A stretch of 64,000 bases of DNA from Arenicellaceae bacterium (GCA_029246505.1 JAQWNC010000027.1:1-64000); one strand, 5' to 3'; shown: positions 36,390-47,507, counted from the first letter of the stretch. The notes: generated by a model not told the origin, from the sequence alone. Translations and numbers: made by a program.

Positions 36390-37340
36390 CTATTGAACGA
36401 CCGCAAGTCTTACCAGATAAGCCATATAGCTAATATAGATTATCAGAAGTATACCGCCTTCTGTTCTGCATATCCTTCGACCCGTATAGGCAAATATAAT
36501 CAATAAAATCGACAATATAAACACAACGGGGAAATCACGACTCAGTGCCTCACTATTGACCTCTGTTCTCGAGACCAAGGCAGCAATTCCCAGCACAGCG
36601 AGTGCATTAAAGGCATTAGAACCAACAATATTGCCTAGCACCAAATCCGGTGAATTTGATCTAACTCCCGCTAGGCAAGCGGCGAGCTCAGGCAAACTAG
36701 TACCCAAGGCGATTACCGTCAAACCGATGATTAAGTCGCTTACTCCAAGGAAGTGAGCAATTTCTACCGCACCCCAAACCAACAATCTTGACGAACCAAT
36801 CAGTAAAACAATAGCTAGGGCGCACCATAAAAACTCTATCAGGATCGAGTGTGACTCATCTAACGCGGGGATTTCACTTTCCATATCCGGATTATGAAAG
36901 CGCGAAACCAACATTAAGTATCCAGCCAGACAAATAATTAATATGACGCCGTCCAGAAAAGTTAGCCAACCATCCGAGGCCAACAGCCAAGCTAAACCAG
37001 TAATTATTAACATTCGCGGCAAACTATGTTTTAAAACCTCACTTTTAACTACAAGAGGCATCAGCAATGCGCTAACGCCGACAACCAAGGCAATATTGGT
37101 TATATTCGAGCCAATTGCATTCCCGACGGCGAGATTTCCCTTCCCCTCAAGAGCCGCCATCGCAGACACGAACATTTCTGGCGCCGAGGTCCCGAAGCCA
37201 ATAATAATCACTCCAATAATAAACGGTGATATACCCGATTTAGTAGCAATCTGTGATGCGTTGAACACCAATTTGTCGGCACTCCACATCAATAAGCCCA
37301 AGCCGGCGAGCACCGCCAATGCAGGTAAAATTATAGACAC
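36390..37340 (-). CDS. yrbG: YrbG-type calcium/sodium antiporter
   Basis: 316 residues and ten membrane helices arranged as two inverted repeats. The alpha-1 motif GFGTSAPEMFVSA with VGNAIGSNITNIALV, and the alpha-2 motif ALGTSLPELAACL with LGNIVGSNAFNALAV, are the ion-binding repeats of the NCX/CaCA superfamily. E. coli YrbG is nonessential with unclear physiology; exchange of Ca2+ for Na+ is inferred from the family. First gene of the minus-strand yrbG-kdsD-kdsC-lptC-lptA-lptB-rpoN run, divergent from mlaC. Confidence 0.93.
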   Translation of the reverse strand: MSIILPALAVLAGLGLLMWSADKLVFNASQIATKSGISPFIIGVIIIGFGTSAPEMFVSAMAALEGKGNLAVGNAIGSNITNIALVVGVSALLMPLVVKSEVLKHSLPRMLIITGLAWLLASDGWLTFLDGVILIICLAGYLMLVSRFHNPDMESEIPALDESHSILIEFLWCALAIVLLIGSSRLLVWGAVEIAHFLGVSDLIIGLTVIALGTSLPELAACLAGVRSNSPDLVLGNIVGSNAFNALAVLGIAALVSRTEVNSEALSRDFPVVFILSILLIIFAYTGRRICRTEGGILLIIYISYMAYLVRLAVVQ

Positions 37341-37678
37341 TTAGTGATTCTCTTATGATTATCGCCAAAGAGCATTGAGCTACTCCTATTCAAATGACGG
37401 CACTTCCATAGACATAAGTATCCATCAGAACACCTCTATTTGATAGCTCTCTAGCCCATACAATTCAATAATGCCTTAATTTCAACAATACAGCACAAAC
37501 AGTACAGGTTTGGTTAATCGGTAATCCCGCACATTACAATTCATTAGCAACAAAGCTCAGTCGCGCCATATCCATTTACAATACCAAAAATACTGATACA
37601 GTCCCGATCAATAAAACCCTCCCTTATGACAATTTCTAGATCTACCAGCAACAACCTAACTTGCCCGAGATATAACCC
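37341..37678. other. Divergent intergenic region yrbG / mlaC
   Basis: 338 bases with no gene or convincing small ORF. AT-rich, it must hold the promoters of the minus-strand yrbG-lpt run and of the plus-strand mlaC-murA run. In E. coli and many relatives the mlaF, mlaE and mlaD genes stand at this spot; no remnants of them are visible in any frame. Confidence 0.6.
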
Positions 37679-38299
37679 ATGAAGCGTTTGATTAACGTCA
37701 TAGTATTACTGAGCAGCTTATTCACTCCCGCTTCCCAAGCACAAGAGCCAATGGCACCCGATGTCGTGGTGCGCACAACCATCGACACCTTGCTTGCAGA
37801 CCTTTCTAGCAACAAAGATCTATACTTAACCGATAAAACTCAACTATTTGCAATGGTTGATCGCGTCATTATGCCGCATATGGATATAGAGCGAACTCAA
37901 CGGCTAGTGTTAGGCAAACATGCTAGAACAATAGCCCCAGAAAAACAGGCGGTATTTGGTGTTGAATTTAAGAATCTGCTACTTCGCACCTATGGTACAG
38001 CGTTCTACGATTACACTGATCAACGAATTATTGTAAAACCATTCGAGAATCCAAATAATGAAGACCGTATAACCGTATATACAGAAATCGTGCGAACTGA
38101 TGCCCCGAACGTAGTGTTAGAGTTCAAAATGACTAATCGCGATTTGCCAGCGTGGAAAGTCTATGATTTAGTCACTGAGGGGGTTAGCCTGGTTAGTAAC
38201 TACCGTTCGCAATACGGAGGCATTATTACCCGCAATGGTATTGATGCATTAATCTCGCAACTGCTGGATAAAAACGTCGAAGCATCTGCTACCCCATAA
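37679..38299 (+). CDS. mlaC: MlaC-type phospholipid-binding periplasmic protein
   Basis: 206 residues. A signal peptide ending in SQAQ precedes the Tol/MlaC domain: a DVVVRTTIDTLLADLSSNKD helix, the conserved MPHMDIERTQRLVLGKHART segment, FKNLLLRTYGTAFYDYTDQR and the C-terminal WKVYDLVTEGVSLVSNYRSQ. MlaC ferries phospholipids between MlaA in the outer membrane and the MlaFEDB complex of the inner membrane. Here it is the only mla gene at the locus, followed 52 bp later by an unrelated ABC-2 exporter. Its partners must be elsewhere or replaced. Confidence 0.9.
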   Translation: MKRLINVIVLLSSLFTPASQAQEPMAPDVVVRTTIDTLLADLSSNKDLYLTDKTQLFAMVDRVIMPHMDIERTQRLVLGKHARTIAPEKQAVFGVEFKNLLLRTYGTAFYDYTDQRIIVKPFENPNNEDRITVYTEIVRTDAPNVVLEFKMTNRDLPAWKVYDLVTEGVSLVSNYRSQYGGIITRNGIDALISQLLDKNVEASATP

Positions 38300-38351
38300 T
38301 ATATTCTATCCAGCTGTTCTGACTGCATAAACCCCGCGACAATAAATTAGT

Positions 38352-39269
38352 ATGACAACTCCAGCCGTCTCTATTCAGGCATTGCACAAAAATTTCGGAT
38401 CCGTACAAGCCCTTAAGGGTATTGACCTTGAAATTGAACAAGGTGAATTTTTTGGATTACTCGGGCCTAATGGTGCTGGTAAATCAACATTAATTAATGC
38501 CCTTGCGGGCTTGACACGACCCACTTCCGGCTCCCTTAAAATCATGGGACATGACGTAATAACCAACTACCTAGAGGCCCGTCGACGGTTGGGCGTGGTC
38601 CCGCAAGAAGTGGTGTTTGATCCGTTTTTCTCAGTGCGTGAAGCGCTTATTTTCCAATCCGGTTATTTTGGGTTGACCAAAAACGATTTATGGGTAGACG
38701 AACTTCTTGATACCTTAAGATTAACCGATAAAGCCGATGCAAATATGCGCTCACTTTCAGGTGGCATGAAGCGTCGTGTACTAATTGCTCAGGCATTAGT
38801 ACACAAACCACTAGTCGTCGTGCTTGACGAACCTACTGCTGGCGTAGATGTCGAGCTACGTAAAAGCCTTTGGCGATTTGTTCAATCACTACATAAAAGC
38901 GGCCATACCATAGTATTAACCACTCATTATTTAGAAGAAGCAGAAACCTTATGTGACCGAATCGGGATTATCGACCACGGTAAATTAATCACTCTGGAAA
39001 GCAAGCAAGAGCTTATGAGCCGAGGCCTTGGTCAGAAGCTTACCGTATCCAGCAATAGCCCCCTGCCAGATGTCCCCACCGAACTACAACGTAAGATAGT
39101 GAATGCAAGTGAGTTTCAATTGGAACTGCGCTTGCGCCGCGAACAGGATTCAGTAATTGATATCCTAGATCAATTGAGGGCCGCAAACTTTCAGATTGAC
39201 GATATAGGTGTTGAAACTGACAGTTTAGAAGACATATTCGTTCAACTTACTAGTGAGCAGGCACTCTAA
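38352..39269 (+). CDS. ABC-2 type transporter ATP-binding protein (YadG-like)
   Basis: 305 residues. Walker [19 protein letters not shown], signature MRSLSGGMKRRVLIAQALVH, Walker B LVVVLDEPTAGVDVELR, switch His in VLTTHYLEEAE. The 75-residue C-terminal extension (GQKLTVSSNSPLP to DSLEDIFVQLTSEQ) is the regulatory domain found in DrrA/YadG-type exporters. It pairs with the permease encoded one base downstream. Substrate unknown; this pair is common between mla and murA in marine gammaproteobacteria. Confidence 0.92.
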   Translation: MTTPAVSIQALHKNFGSVQALKGIDLEIEQGEFFGLLGPNGAGKSTLINALAGLTRPTSGSLKIMGHDVITNYLEARRRLGVVPQEVVFDPFFSVREALIFQSGYFGLTKNDLWVDELLDTLRLTDKADANMRSLSGGMKRRVLIAQALVHKPLVVVLDEPTAGVDVELRKSLWRFVQSLHKSGHTIVLTTHYLEEAETLCDRIGIIDHGKLITLESKQELMSRGLGQKLTVSSNSPLPDVPTELQRKIVNASEFQLELRLRREQDSVIDILDQLRAANFQIDDIGVETDSLEDIFVQLTSEQAL

Positions 39270-39270
39270 T

Positions 39271-40026
39271 ATGATCGGTTGCTATACCTTATTTAAAAAG
39301 GAAATGGCTCGCTTTGGTAAAGTTTGGTTTCAAACCGTCTTATCACCGATTGTTACCGCCATGCTCTACCTGATGGTGTTTTCACAGGTATTGGAAGGCC
39401 GCGTTGAGGTGTTCGATGGCATAAGTTATACCGAGTTCTTAATACCAGGCTTACTTATGATGACGGTTATTCAAAATGCCTTTGCCAATTCGTCATCTAG
39501 CCTGATTCAGTCAAAAACACTCGGCAACCTCCTTTTTATTCTGGTCGCACCTATCTCGACTTTACAAATATTTCTGGCGTATACGGCCGCGGCTGTCGCA
39601 CGCGGGCTCATTGTCGGCCTTGGTGTGTTATTAATTGCATTACTTTACGTTGAAGTGCCAGTATATAACTTCGGAATTATTATGTTGTTCGCGATCAGCT
39701 CCAGCGCCGTACTTGGCGCACTCGGAATTATCGCAGGTATATGGGCCGACAAATTCGACCAGATGGCCGCATTCCAAAACTTTATAATCGTTCCGTTGTC
39801 ATTTTTAAGTGGTGTATTCTATTCAATCCACTCGTTATCTGGAATATGGCAAACCCTTAGCCACTTTAACCCGTTTTTATACATGATCGACGGCTTTCGC
39901 TACGGTTTTTTTGGAACCTCCGACGTGCCGGTTGGCACCAGCTTCGCCGTAGTAATAGTCTCTCTAACAGTATTAAGTGCTATCTGTTACCGAATTATCG
40001 ATACGGGCTATAAGTTACGACAATAA
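39271..40026 (+). CDS. ABC-2 type transporter permease (YadH-like)
   Basis: 251 residues with six membrane helices. It begins with the cytoplasmic KKEMARFGKVWFQTVLSP segment and includes YTEFLIPGLLMMTVIQNAF and the PLSFLSGVFYSIHSLSGIW loop of the ABC-2 family. The ATG at 39271 follows the ATPase stop after one base; an upstream in-frame start overlapping the ATPase gene is less likely. The two proteins form a dimeric exporter in the inner membrane; substrate unknown. Confidence 0.92.
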   Translation: MIGCYTLFKKEMARFGKVWFQTVLSPIVTAMLYLMVFSQVLEGRVEVFDGISYTEFLIPGLLMMTVIQNAFANSSSSLIQSKTLGNLLFILVAPISTLQIFLAYTAAAVARGLIVGLGVLLIALLYVEVPVYNFGIIMLFAISSSAVLGALGIIAGIWADKFDQMAAFQNFIIVPLSFLSGVFYSIHSLSGIWQTLSHFNPFLYMIDGFRYGFFGTSDVPVGTSFAVVIVSLTVLSAICYRIIDTGYKLRQ

Positions 40027-40170
40027 AACAAACCGCCGAACCAGCAGCGTTACAAGCTGTTATAATTCAAACTGGCCATCTGGGAACTAAATTGTGTCCA
40101 ACTGATCATCAATGCTAATTCAATTCTCCCTTTTCTCGATGTAGCTCAACAAGCACAAGCATACTAAATT

Positions 40171-40410
40171 ATGGTTACCCCTGAACAAATTCAACACTGG
40201 ATCGAACAAGGCCTAACTGACTCAGCCGCCAAAGTGTCTGGTGATGGACAGCATTTTGAAGCGGTTATAGTCTGCGCTGACTTTTCTGGCAAGACTCGAA
40301 TACAACGACATCAAATGGTATACGCCGCGCTAGGCGACCGGATGAAATCTGAAATTCATGCTCTTTCTATGAAAACGGTGACGACTGAAGAAATCCAGAT
40401 GCAATCTTAG
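40171..40410 (+). CDS. BolA/IbaG family protein
   Basis: 79 residues. Small class II KH-like fold: a first helix (PEQIQHWIEQGL), the FEAVIVCADFSGKTRIQRHQMVYAALGD motif containing the conserved His, and a C-terminal MKSEIHALSMKT strand. The position upstream of murA corresponds to E. coli ibaG. BolA proteins form [2Fe-2S]-bridged heterodimers with CGFS glutaredoxins; one is encoded next door. A role in iron-sulfur trafficking or envelope stress is likely but not shown. Confidence 0.9.
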   Translation: MVTPEQIQHWIEQGLTDSAAKVSGDGQHFEAVIVCADFSGKTRIQRHQMVYAALGDRMKSEIHALSMKTVTTEEIQMQS

Positions 40411-40590
40411 CGCACTGGCTTTTTGAGGTCGTACTTGACTAAATTTCACACGCTTTCACCATGCAGCAAACATGCATCGCAAACAGCTACTTTGCTTGAC
40501 CTAGACACCCCTAAAATCTGACAATACACATATATCTGCATAACTCATTTCGCAATACTCAAATACCGGACAAGACCGGCTTACTGAACC

Positions 40591-40905
40591 ATGGCTCAAG
40601 AAATAATTAAAAAAACAGTTGAAGACAACGAGATCGTACTTTTCATGAAAGGCTCGCAAGACTTTCCACAATGCGGTTTTTCAGGTCGCGCAGTACAAAT
40701 TCTTAGTGCTTGCGGAGCAGATTTTGCCTCTGTTGACGTACTAGCTGACGAACAAATTCGTGATGGTATAAAGCAATTTTCAAATTGGCCAACCGTTCCA
40801 CAGCTCTATGTAAAAGGAGAATTCATTGGTGGTAGCGACATCATGATGGAGATGTATCAAAGCGGAGAACTCCAACAAATTTTGGGGGATAAGGAACATG
40901 CTTAG
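40591..40905 (+). CDS. grxD: Monothiol CGFS glutaredoxin
   Basis: 104 residues. The active motif is CGFS (residues 28-31, in FPQCGFSGRAVQ), with WPTVPQLYVKGEFIGGSDIMMEMYQSGEL providing the glutathione-binding TVP and GGSD loops. Grx4-type proteins bind a [2Fe-2S] cluster with glutathione and pass it to targets, often with BolA. Here bolA lies 180 bp upstream on the same strand and murA 49 bp downstream. Confidence 0.94.
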   Translation: MAQEIIKKTVEDNEIVLFMKGSQDFPQCGFSGRAVQILSACGADFASVDVLADEQIRDGIKQFSNWPTVPQLYVKGEFIGGSDIMMEMYQSGELQQILGDKEHA

Positions 40906-40948
40906 GTAATCACGGTTTGGGCCTCGCACCTAGCTAAATACTAGATAA

Positions 40949-42250
<1,302 letters not shown>

Positions 42251-42275
42251 GCTCAGCGCAGATAGAACTTACAAT

Positions 42276-42911
42276 ATGATCACCATCGCCTTATCAAAAG
42301 GTCGAATATACAAACAAGCCTTGCCGCTGCTGTCTGCCGCCGGCGTTGAGCCTGTTGATGACCCAGACACAAGCCGCAAGCTAATCCTGGATACCAACCA
42401 ATCTGCGATAAAACTAGTTGTCATTCGAGCTACTGATGTACCAACCTATGTTCAATTTGGCGCAGCTGATATAGGGATTGTCGGCAAAGATACCCTGATG
42501 GAACACAATGGCCATGGAATAAGCGAATTACTCGATTTGAAAATTAACCCCTGCCGCCTGTCAGTTGCTTATCCCGCTACTGCCAGCAATTGTCAAAAAC
42601 GACAGCTAAAAGTTGCGACTAAATATGTGAATATAGCTAATCGATATTTTGCGGCCCAGGGCGTCCAAACAGAGATAATAAAATTGTACGGCTCTATGGA
42701 GTTGGCTCCGTTGGTTGGGCTAGCAGATTGTATTGTTGACCTTGTAGAAACCGGTAACACTCTAAAGGCAAATAATATGGTCGAGGGAAATATAATCGCG
42801 AATATTTCCTGTCGTTTGATTGCAAACAATGCTTCACTAAAAACTCAACATAATCCTATCATGAAGCTGGTAGAAGAAATGAGTGCCGCCGTCAACGCCG
42901 CATCAGAATAA
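42276..42911 (+). CDS. hisG: ATP phosphoribosyltransferase catalytic subunit, short form
   Basis: 211 residues, lacking the C-terminal ACT-like regulatory domain of long HisG. Motifs: IALSKGRIYKQALPLL, RATDVPTYVQFGAADIGIVGKD, and the PRPP loop GLADCIVDLVETGNTLKANN. It condenses ATP with PRPP to open histidine synthesis. Short HisG is active and histidine-regulated only with HisZ, a HisRS-like partner; no hisZ lies in the window. Next gene hisD starts one base after its stop. Confidence 0.95.
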   Translation: MITIALSKGRIYKQALPLLSAAGVEPVDDPDTSRKLILDTNQSAIKLVVIRATDVPTYVQFGAADIGIVGKDTLMEHNGHGISELLDLKINPCRLSVAYPATASNCQKRQLKVATKYVNIANRYFAAQGVQTEIIKLYGSMELAPLVGLADCIVDLVETGNTLKANNMVEGNIIANISCRLIANNASLKTQHNPIMKLVEEMSAAVNAASE

Positions 42912-42912
42912 T

Positions 42913-44214
42913 ATGGTCAACTTGAAGCTTCTCGAAGCGAGTTCTGACAATTTTCCTAACGAATTAGCGCGCTTGTTAGCGCGTGATGATCAAACTGTAA
43001 ATGATATTGAAAAAACGGTTACTGACATTATTCTCTCGGTGCGAAAAGGCGGTGATAAATCATTGCTTGAGCACGTACGTCAACTCGATCACTACTCTGC
43101 ATTCAGTGTAGATCAGCTAGAAGTTAGCCTGAATGAATGCGAAGAGGCATGGAAAGCACTGCCTAGTGAACAGCAAACAGCACTGCAAACCGCAGCAAAT
43201 CGAATCCGTGATTTTCACGAAAAACAACTAACGCCTTCATGGGATTTTACTGACGCTGATGGCAATCGACTTGGACAAAAAGTAACTCCTATCGAACGCG
43301 TTGGCATTTATGTTCCTGGTGGCAAAGCTAGTTATCCCTCTAGCGTGTTAATGAATGCCATCCCAGCATCCGTCGCCAGAGTAAAAGAACTAATCATGGT
43401 GAGTCCAACTCCAAATGGCAAAACCAATCCAATGGTCCTTGCAGCTGCATACCTCTGTGGCGTGAACAGAGTGATTCGTGCTGGTGGGGCTCACGCAATC
43501 GCAGCCCTAGCTTGGGGTACTGAAACGGTTTCTGCGGTAGATAAAATTGTAGGGCCGGGTAATATTTATGTTGCTACTGCTAAACGTCAGGTATTTGGTA
43601 AAGTCGGCATCGACATGATTGCCGGGCCGTCCGAGGTATTAGTCGTTTTCGACCAATCTGCAAACGCAGATTGGGTCGCAATGGATCTTTTTGCGCAGGC
43701 GGAGCACGATGAACTGGCACAAAGTATTGCAATAACCGATACCTTCGAGCAAGCTAAAGAACTTCAAGCATCAATTGATCGATTACTTTCAGGCATGCCT
43801 CGCTCTAGCATTATTGAAAAATCATTAAGTGATAATGGCGCCATCATTGTTGCCAGTAAAGATCGATTCGCTGCTCTATGCAATCAAATTGCTGCAGAAC
43901 ACCTTGAGCTGATGACTGAAGATGCCGCCGAACTTGCCGAGAAAGTGCGTAATGCAGGGGCAATTTTTATCGGCCCGCATAGTGCCGAATCGATCGGTGA
44001 TTACTGCGCTGGACCAAATCACGTACTACCAACATCCGGGACGGCTAGGTTTTCCTCTCCCCTGGGAGTGTATGATTTCCAAAAACGCACTAGTATTATT
44101 GAATGCTCAGCAAAAGGCAGCGCACAACTGGCCCCAATAGCCGAAATATTAGCCCGGTCTGAACACTTAGACGCGCACGCCCAATCAGCAGGATTACGTA
44201 AAGCTCCGAAATAG
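42913..44214 (+). CDS. hisD: Histidinol dehydrogenase
   Basis: 433 residues. Motifs: RVGIYVPGGKASYPSSVLM, AGGAHAIAALAWGT, VDKIVGPGNIYVATAKR, the zinc ligands in DLFAQAEHDELAQ, and AGPNHVLPTSGTARF. It performs the two final NAD-dependent oxidations to histidine. The ATG at 42913 directly follows the hisG stop; the frame is open into hisG but the conserved part starts here. Confidence 0.96.
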   Translation: MVNLKLLEASSDNFPNELARLLARDDQTVNDIEKTVTDIILSVRKGGDKSLLEHVRQLDHYSAFSVDQLEVSLNECEEAWKALPSEQQTALQTAANRIRDFHEKQLTPSWDFTDADGNRLGQKVTPIERVGIYVPGGKASYPSSVLMNAIPASVARVKELIMVSPTPNGKTNPMVLAAAYLCGVNRVIRAGGAHAIAALAWGTETVSAVDKIVGPGNIYVATAKRQVFGKVGIDMIAGPSEVLVVFDQSANADWVAMDLFAQAEHDELAQSIAITDTFEQAKELQASIDRLLSGMPRSSIIEKSLSDNGAIIVASKDRFAALCNQIAAEHLELMTEDAAELAEKVRNAGAIFIGPHSAESIGDYCAGPNHVLPTSGTARFSSPLGVYDFQKRTSIIECSAKGSAQLAPIAEILARSEHLDAHAQSAGLRKAPK

Positions 44215-44324
44215 CCAACCCGAGAAAAATGGTAGCCTTGATAAAATCGAACAGCGAACACGTATAAAGCAGCTCGCTGCTTTAAACAACAAATTTATTC
44301 GAAACACCTAACCTCAAAACCATC

Positions 44325-44918
44325 ATGAGCCACAGAATAGCCAGCGTCGAACGAAACACTAATGAAACGCAAATCAGCGTCAAGGTAGACCTCGATGGCG
44401 GTGGCCAATCTGACCTTCAAACCGGCGTACCTTTTCTCGACCACATGATCGATCAAATCGCACGGCATGGCTTGATCGACATTACCATTGTGGCGACTGG
44501 CGACTTACACATTGATGATCACCATACGGTGGAAGATATTGGGATAACTTTGGGGCAAGCGATAAGCAAAGCTGTCGGCGATAAACGCGGCATTCGACGC
44601 TATGGCCATGCCTATGTGCCATTAGACGAAGCACTATCACGCGTAGTTATCGATTTTTCCGGAAGACCTGGTTTAACCTACCCGGTTACTTACCCGCGAG
44701 CTAGGATCGGTGGATTCGATGTTGACTTATTATCCGAATTTTTTCATGGTTTTTGTAACCACGCCCTTGTGACACTGCACATCGACAATATTCGCGGTGA
44801 AAATGCGCACCACATTGCAGAAACAATATTTAAGGCTTTTGGCCGTGCGCTGCGCATGTCACTCGAGCTCGACCCGAGAGTTGGCGACACGATACCATCG
44901 ACAAAGGGAAGCCTTTGA
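44325..44918 (+). CDS. hisB: Imidazoleglycerol-phosphate dehydratase
   Basis: 197 residues, monofunctional: the histidinol-phosphatase domain of the E. coli fusion is absent. Manganese ligands are in [26 protein letters not shown] and [15 protein letters not shown], plus [15 protein letters not shown] separate histidinol-phosphate phosphatase must exist elsewhere. 110 bp gap before it, with no visible gene. Confidence 0.96.
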   Translation: MSHRIASVERNTNETQISVKVDLDGGGQSDLQTGVPFLDHMIDQIARHGLIDITIVATGDLHIDDHHTVEDIGITLGQAISKAVGDKRGIRRYGHAYVPLDEALSRVVIDFSGRPGLTYPVTYPRARIGGFDVDLLSEFFHGFCNHALVTLHIDNIRGENAHHIAETIFKAFGRALRMSLELDPRVGDTIPSTKGSL

Positions 44919-44959
44919 CAGGCTGGCTTTAACCGAAATTCTCAAGCCTTCACAAATCA

Positions 44960-45592
44960 ATGATTACGATAGTTGACTTAGGTATGGGTAACTTGCGCTC
45001 TGTCGAGAACGCACTGAAGAAGGTCGCTCCAGACCAAACTATAAAAGTATCCTCAAACGAACAACATATTTATGATGCGGAACGCGTTGTGTTACCTGGA
45101 CAAGGCGCTATCGGCACCTGGTTTCAGACATTTAGAAAACTGAGTTTATCTGCGGCCCTTGAAGATGCCATCAAGAATAAGCCTTTGCTAGGAATTTGCA
45201 TCGGTCAGCAAGCCATGTTCGAGCACTGCGATGAAGATGGGGGTGTGATGGGACTTGGGCTTTTTAAAGGTCAGGTACGGCACTTTAAACAATTTCACAG
45301 TCGCAGCGCCAATCTAAAAACACCACAAATGGGCTGGAACCAAGTGAACCAGACACAAGCCCACCCTTTATGGAAAGGTATTCCAGATCAAACATGGTTT
45401 TATTTTGTTCATAGCTTTTGCGCGAACGCTGAGCATGCAGCAGACATTTATGGTGAAACCGACTATGGTCACAATTTTACGGCCGCAGTGGGCAAGAAAA
45501 ATTTATTCGCTGTACAATTCCACCCCGAAAAAAGCCAGCATGCTGGATTACAGCTGTTAAATAATTTTACCCAGTGGGATGGTACCGTTTAG
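44960..45592 (+). CDS. hisH: Imidazole glycerol phosphate synthase, glutaminase subunit
   Basis: 210 residues. Class I glutamine amidotransferase: nucleophile Cys in LLGICIGQQAMFEH, His-Glu pair in VQFHPEKSQ, and MGWNQV oxyanion-region motif. It delivers ammonia to HisF, encoded two genes downstream. The usual GMQ of the elbow reads GQQ, which is found in some relatives. Confidence 0.95.
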   Translation: MITIVDLGMGNLRSVENALKKVAPDQTIKVSSNEQHIYDAERVVLPGQGAIGTWFQTFRKLSLSAALEDAIKNKPLLGICIGQQAMFEHCDEDGGVMGLGLFKGQVRHFKQFHSRSANLKTPQMGWNQVNQTQAHPLWKGIPDQTWFYFVHSFCANAEHAADIYGETDYGHNFTAAVGKKNLFAVQFHPEKSQHAGLQLLNNFTQWDGTV

Positions 45593-45634
45593 CCACTATT
45601 CTACGCATTAAACCCGTTCACTGAGCCTAGCACC

Positions 45635-46366
45635 ATGATTTTGATACCAGCCATCGATATTAAAGACGGGAAATGCGTCCGCCTACGGCAAGGCAAAATG
45701 GACGATACCACTGTATTCAGCGACAACCCAATAGAGATGGCAGATCGCTGGGCAGCGTCGGGTGCCAAACGGTTACATATAGTCGATTTGGATGGTGCAG
45801 TGCACGGAAAACCCAAAAATGCAGAGCTGGTGCATGAAATCGCCGAGCAATACCCTGATATTCCAATACAGCTCGGCGGCGGAGTTCGTGACGAAGATAC
45901 CGTAGAGGCGTATTTGAATGCAGGCGTACAATACGTAATTATCGGTACCAGAGCGGTAAACGAACCTCACTTTGTCAGTGATATCGCGCTTGGTTATCCC
46001 CGCCACATAATCGTTGGACTCGATGCTATTGACGGTAAACTGGCAGTAGATGGCTGGTCCAAGCTATCCAAGCACGATCTAATCGATCTGGCCCAATATT
46101 TTGAAAATGATGGGGTGCACGCTATTATTTATACTGATATTTCCAAGGATGGCATGATGCAAGGTGCCAATATTGAGCTCACAAAGAAGCTGGCGGAATC
46201 TGTTCGTATTCCAGTTATCGCTTCAGGTGGAGTCACTAATCTAGAAGACTTAAAAAAGCTCAAAGCCATTGAAAAATCTGGTGTGTCCGGGGTAATAACC
46301 GGACGGGCCATTTATGAAGGTACTCTAGATTTCGCCGAAGGTCAGTGCCTGCTATTGGCGAAATAA
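45635..46366 (+). CDS. hisA: Phosphoribosylformimino-AICAR ribotide isomerase
   Basis: 243 residues. Half-barrel repeats with the catalytic Asp in [14 protein letters not shown] and the second Asp in [13 protein letters not shown]; phosphate loops [10 protein letters not shown] and [12 protein letters not shown]. Amadori isomerisation of ProFAR to PRFAR. Lies between hisH and hisF as in most proteobacterial his operons. Confidence 0.96.
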   Translation: MILIPAIDIKDGKCVRLRQGKMDDTTVFSDNPIEMADRWAASGAKRLHIVDLDGAVHGKPKNAELVHEIAEQYPDIPIQLGGGVRDEDTVEAYLNAGVQYVIIGTRAVNEPHFVSDIALGYPRHIIVGLDAIDGKLAVDGWSKLSKHDLIDLAQYFENDGVHAIIYTDISKDGMMQGANIELTKKLAESVRIPVIASGGVTNLEDLKKLKAIEKSGVSGVITGRAIYEGTLDFAEGQCLLLAK

Positions 46367-46394
46367 AAGTAACAACCACCCGAAACCTATTTCC

Positions 46395-47165
46395 ATGGCC
46401 TTAGCTAAACGAATTATCCCCTGTCTAGATGTTGATGCAGGCCGCGTTGTCAAAGGCGTGAAGTTTGTCGATATTCGCGATGCCGGAGACCCGGTAGAAA
46501 CAGCGCGTCGATACGATGAGCAAGGTGCTGACGAGATTATTTTTCTTGATATTACCGCCAGCTCAGATGATCGCGCAACCATGGCAGACGTCGTCGCACA
46601 GGTCGCATCAGAAGTTTTCATACCGCTAACCGTTGGCGGCGGGATTCGTGAACTTACCGATATTAGCCGTATGCTAAATGCCGGCGCAGATAAAGTTAGC
46701 ATTAATACAGCGGCCGTTTTCAATCCTGCTTTTGTAAAGCAAGCAAGTGCCCATTTTGGTTCGCAATGTATTGTTATCGCAGTGGATGCCAAGCAGACTG
46801 ATTTTGGTGAAAACCCAAAATGGGGGATTTTCACCCATGGCGGGCGTAAACACACCGGTATTGACGCGATTGACTGGTGTCGCCGAATGTCTGACTATGG
46901 CGCCGGTGAACTCTTGCTTACCAGCATGGATCGCGATGGCACTAGGAGTGGCTTTGACAATGAGCTAAACCGCAGAGTTTCGGAAGCAGTTCCAATCCCA
47001 CTTATTGCCTCAGGCGGCGTTGGCAACTTGCAGGATCTTGTGGATGGAGTCAAACTTGGTAAAGCGGATGCTGTTTTAGCCGCAAGTATTTTTCATTTTG
47101 GCGATCACACGGTGCCACAAGCCAAGCAAAGAATGGCTGAGGCTGGCATCGAGGTTCGTTTATAA
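46395..47165 (+). CDS. hisF: Imidazole glycerol phosphate synthase, cyclase subunit
   Basis: 256 residues. Catalytic Asp pair in [15 protein letters not shown] and [15 protein letters not shown]; phosphate-binding [10 protein letters not shown] and [12 protein letters not shown] loops. Together with HisH it makes imidazole glycerol phosphate and AICAR. 28 bp after hisA, 15 bp before hisE. Confidence 0.96.
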   Translation: MALAKRIIPCLDVDAGRVVKGVKFVDIRDAGDPVETARRYDEQGADEIIFLDITASSDDRATMADVVAQVASEVFIPLTVGGGIRELTDISRMLNAGADKVSINTAAVFNPAFVKQASAHFGSQCIVIAVDAKQTDFGENPKWGIFTHGGRKHTGIDAIDWCRRMSDYGAGELLLTSMDRDGTRSGFDNELNRRVSEAVPIPLIASGGVGNLQDLVDGVKLGKADAVLAASIFHFGDHTVPQAKQRMAEAGIEVRL

Positions 47166-47180
47166 TATCCCCCAATTACC

Positions 47181-47507
47181 ATGCAAGATACCTTAAAAAA
47201 ATTAGCGGATGTTTTAGAATCGCGTAAAGGTGAGAATGCCGACAGCTCTTATGTAGCATCGCTTTACTCTGCTGGACTAGACAGTATTCTTAAGAAGATT
47301 GGCGAAGAATCAGCCGAAACAATCATCGCGGCTAAAGATGCCGATAACGATAAAATAATATATGAAGTAGCTGATCTATGGTTTCACACTTTAGTTTTAT
47401 TGGCACATCAAGGGCTTTCACCAGATGATGTGCTTACCGAACTGGATAAACGATTTGGTGTATCTGGTTACCGGGAAAAAGCCTCTCGCACTGAGTCAAA
47501 AGGTTAA
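47181..47507 (+). CDS. hisE: Phosphoribosyl-ATP diphosphatase
   Basis: 108 residues. All-alpha NTP-PPase fold: [14 protein letters not shown], then [29 protein letters not shown] with the EExxE metal site and [15 protein letters not shown]. It hydrolyses PR-ATP to PR-AMP. The cyclohydrolase HisI, often fused to it or next to it, is not in the window. Confidence 0.95.
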   Translation: MQDTLKKLADVLESRKGENADSSYVASLYSAGLDSILKKIGEESAETIIAAKDADNDKIIYEVADLWFHTLVLLAHQGLSPDDVLTELDKRFGVSGYREKASRTESKG

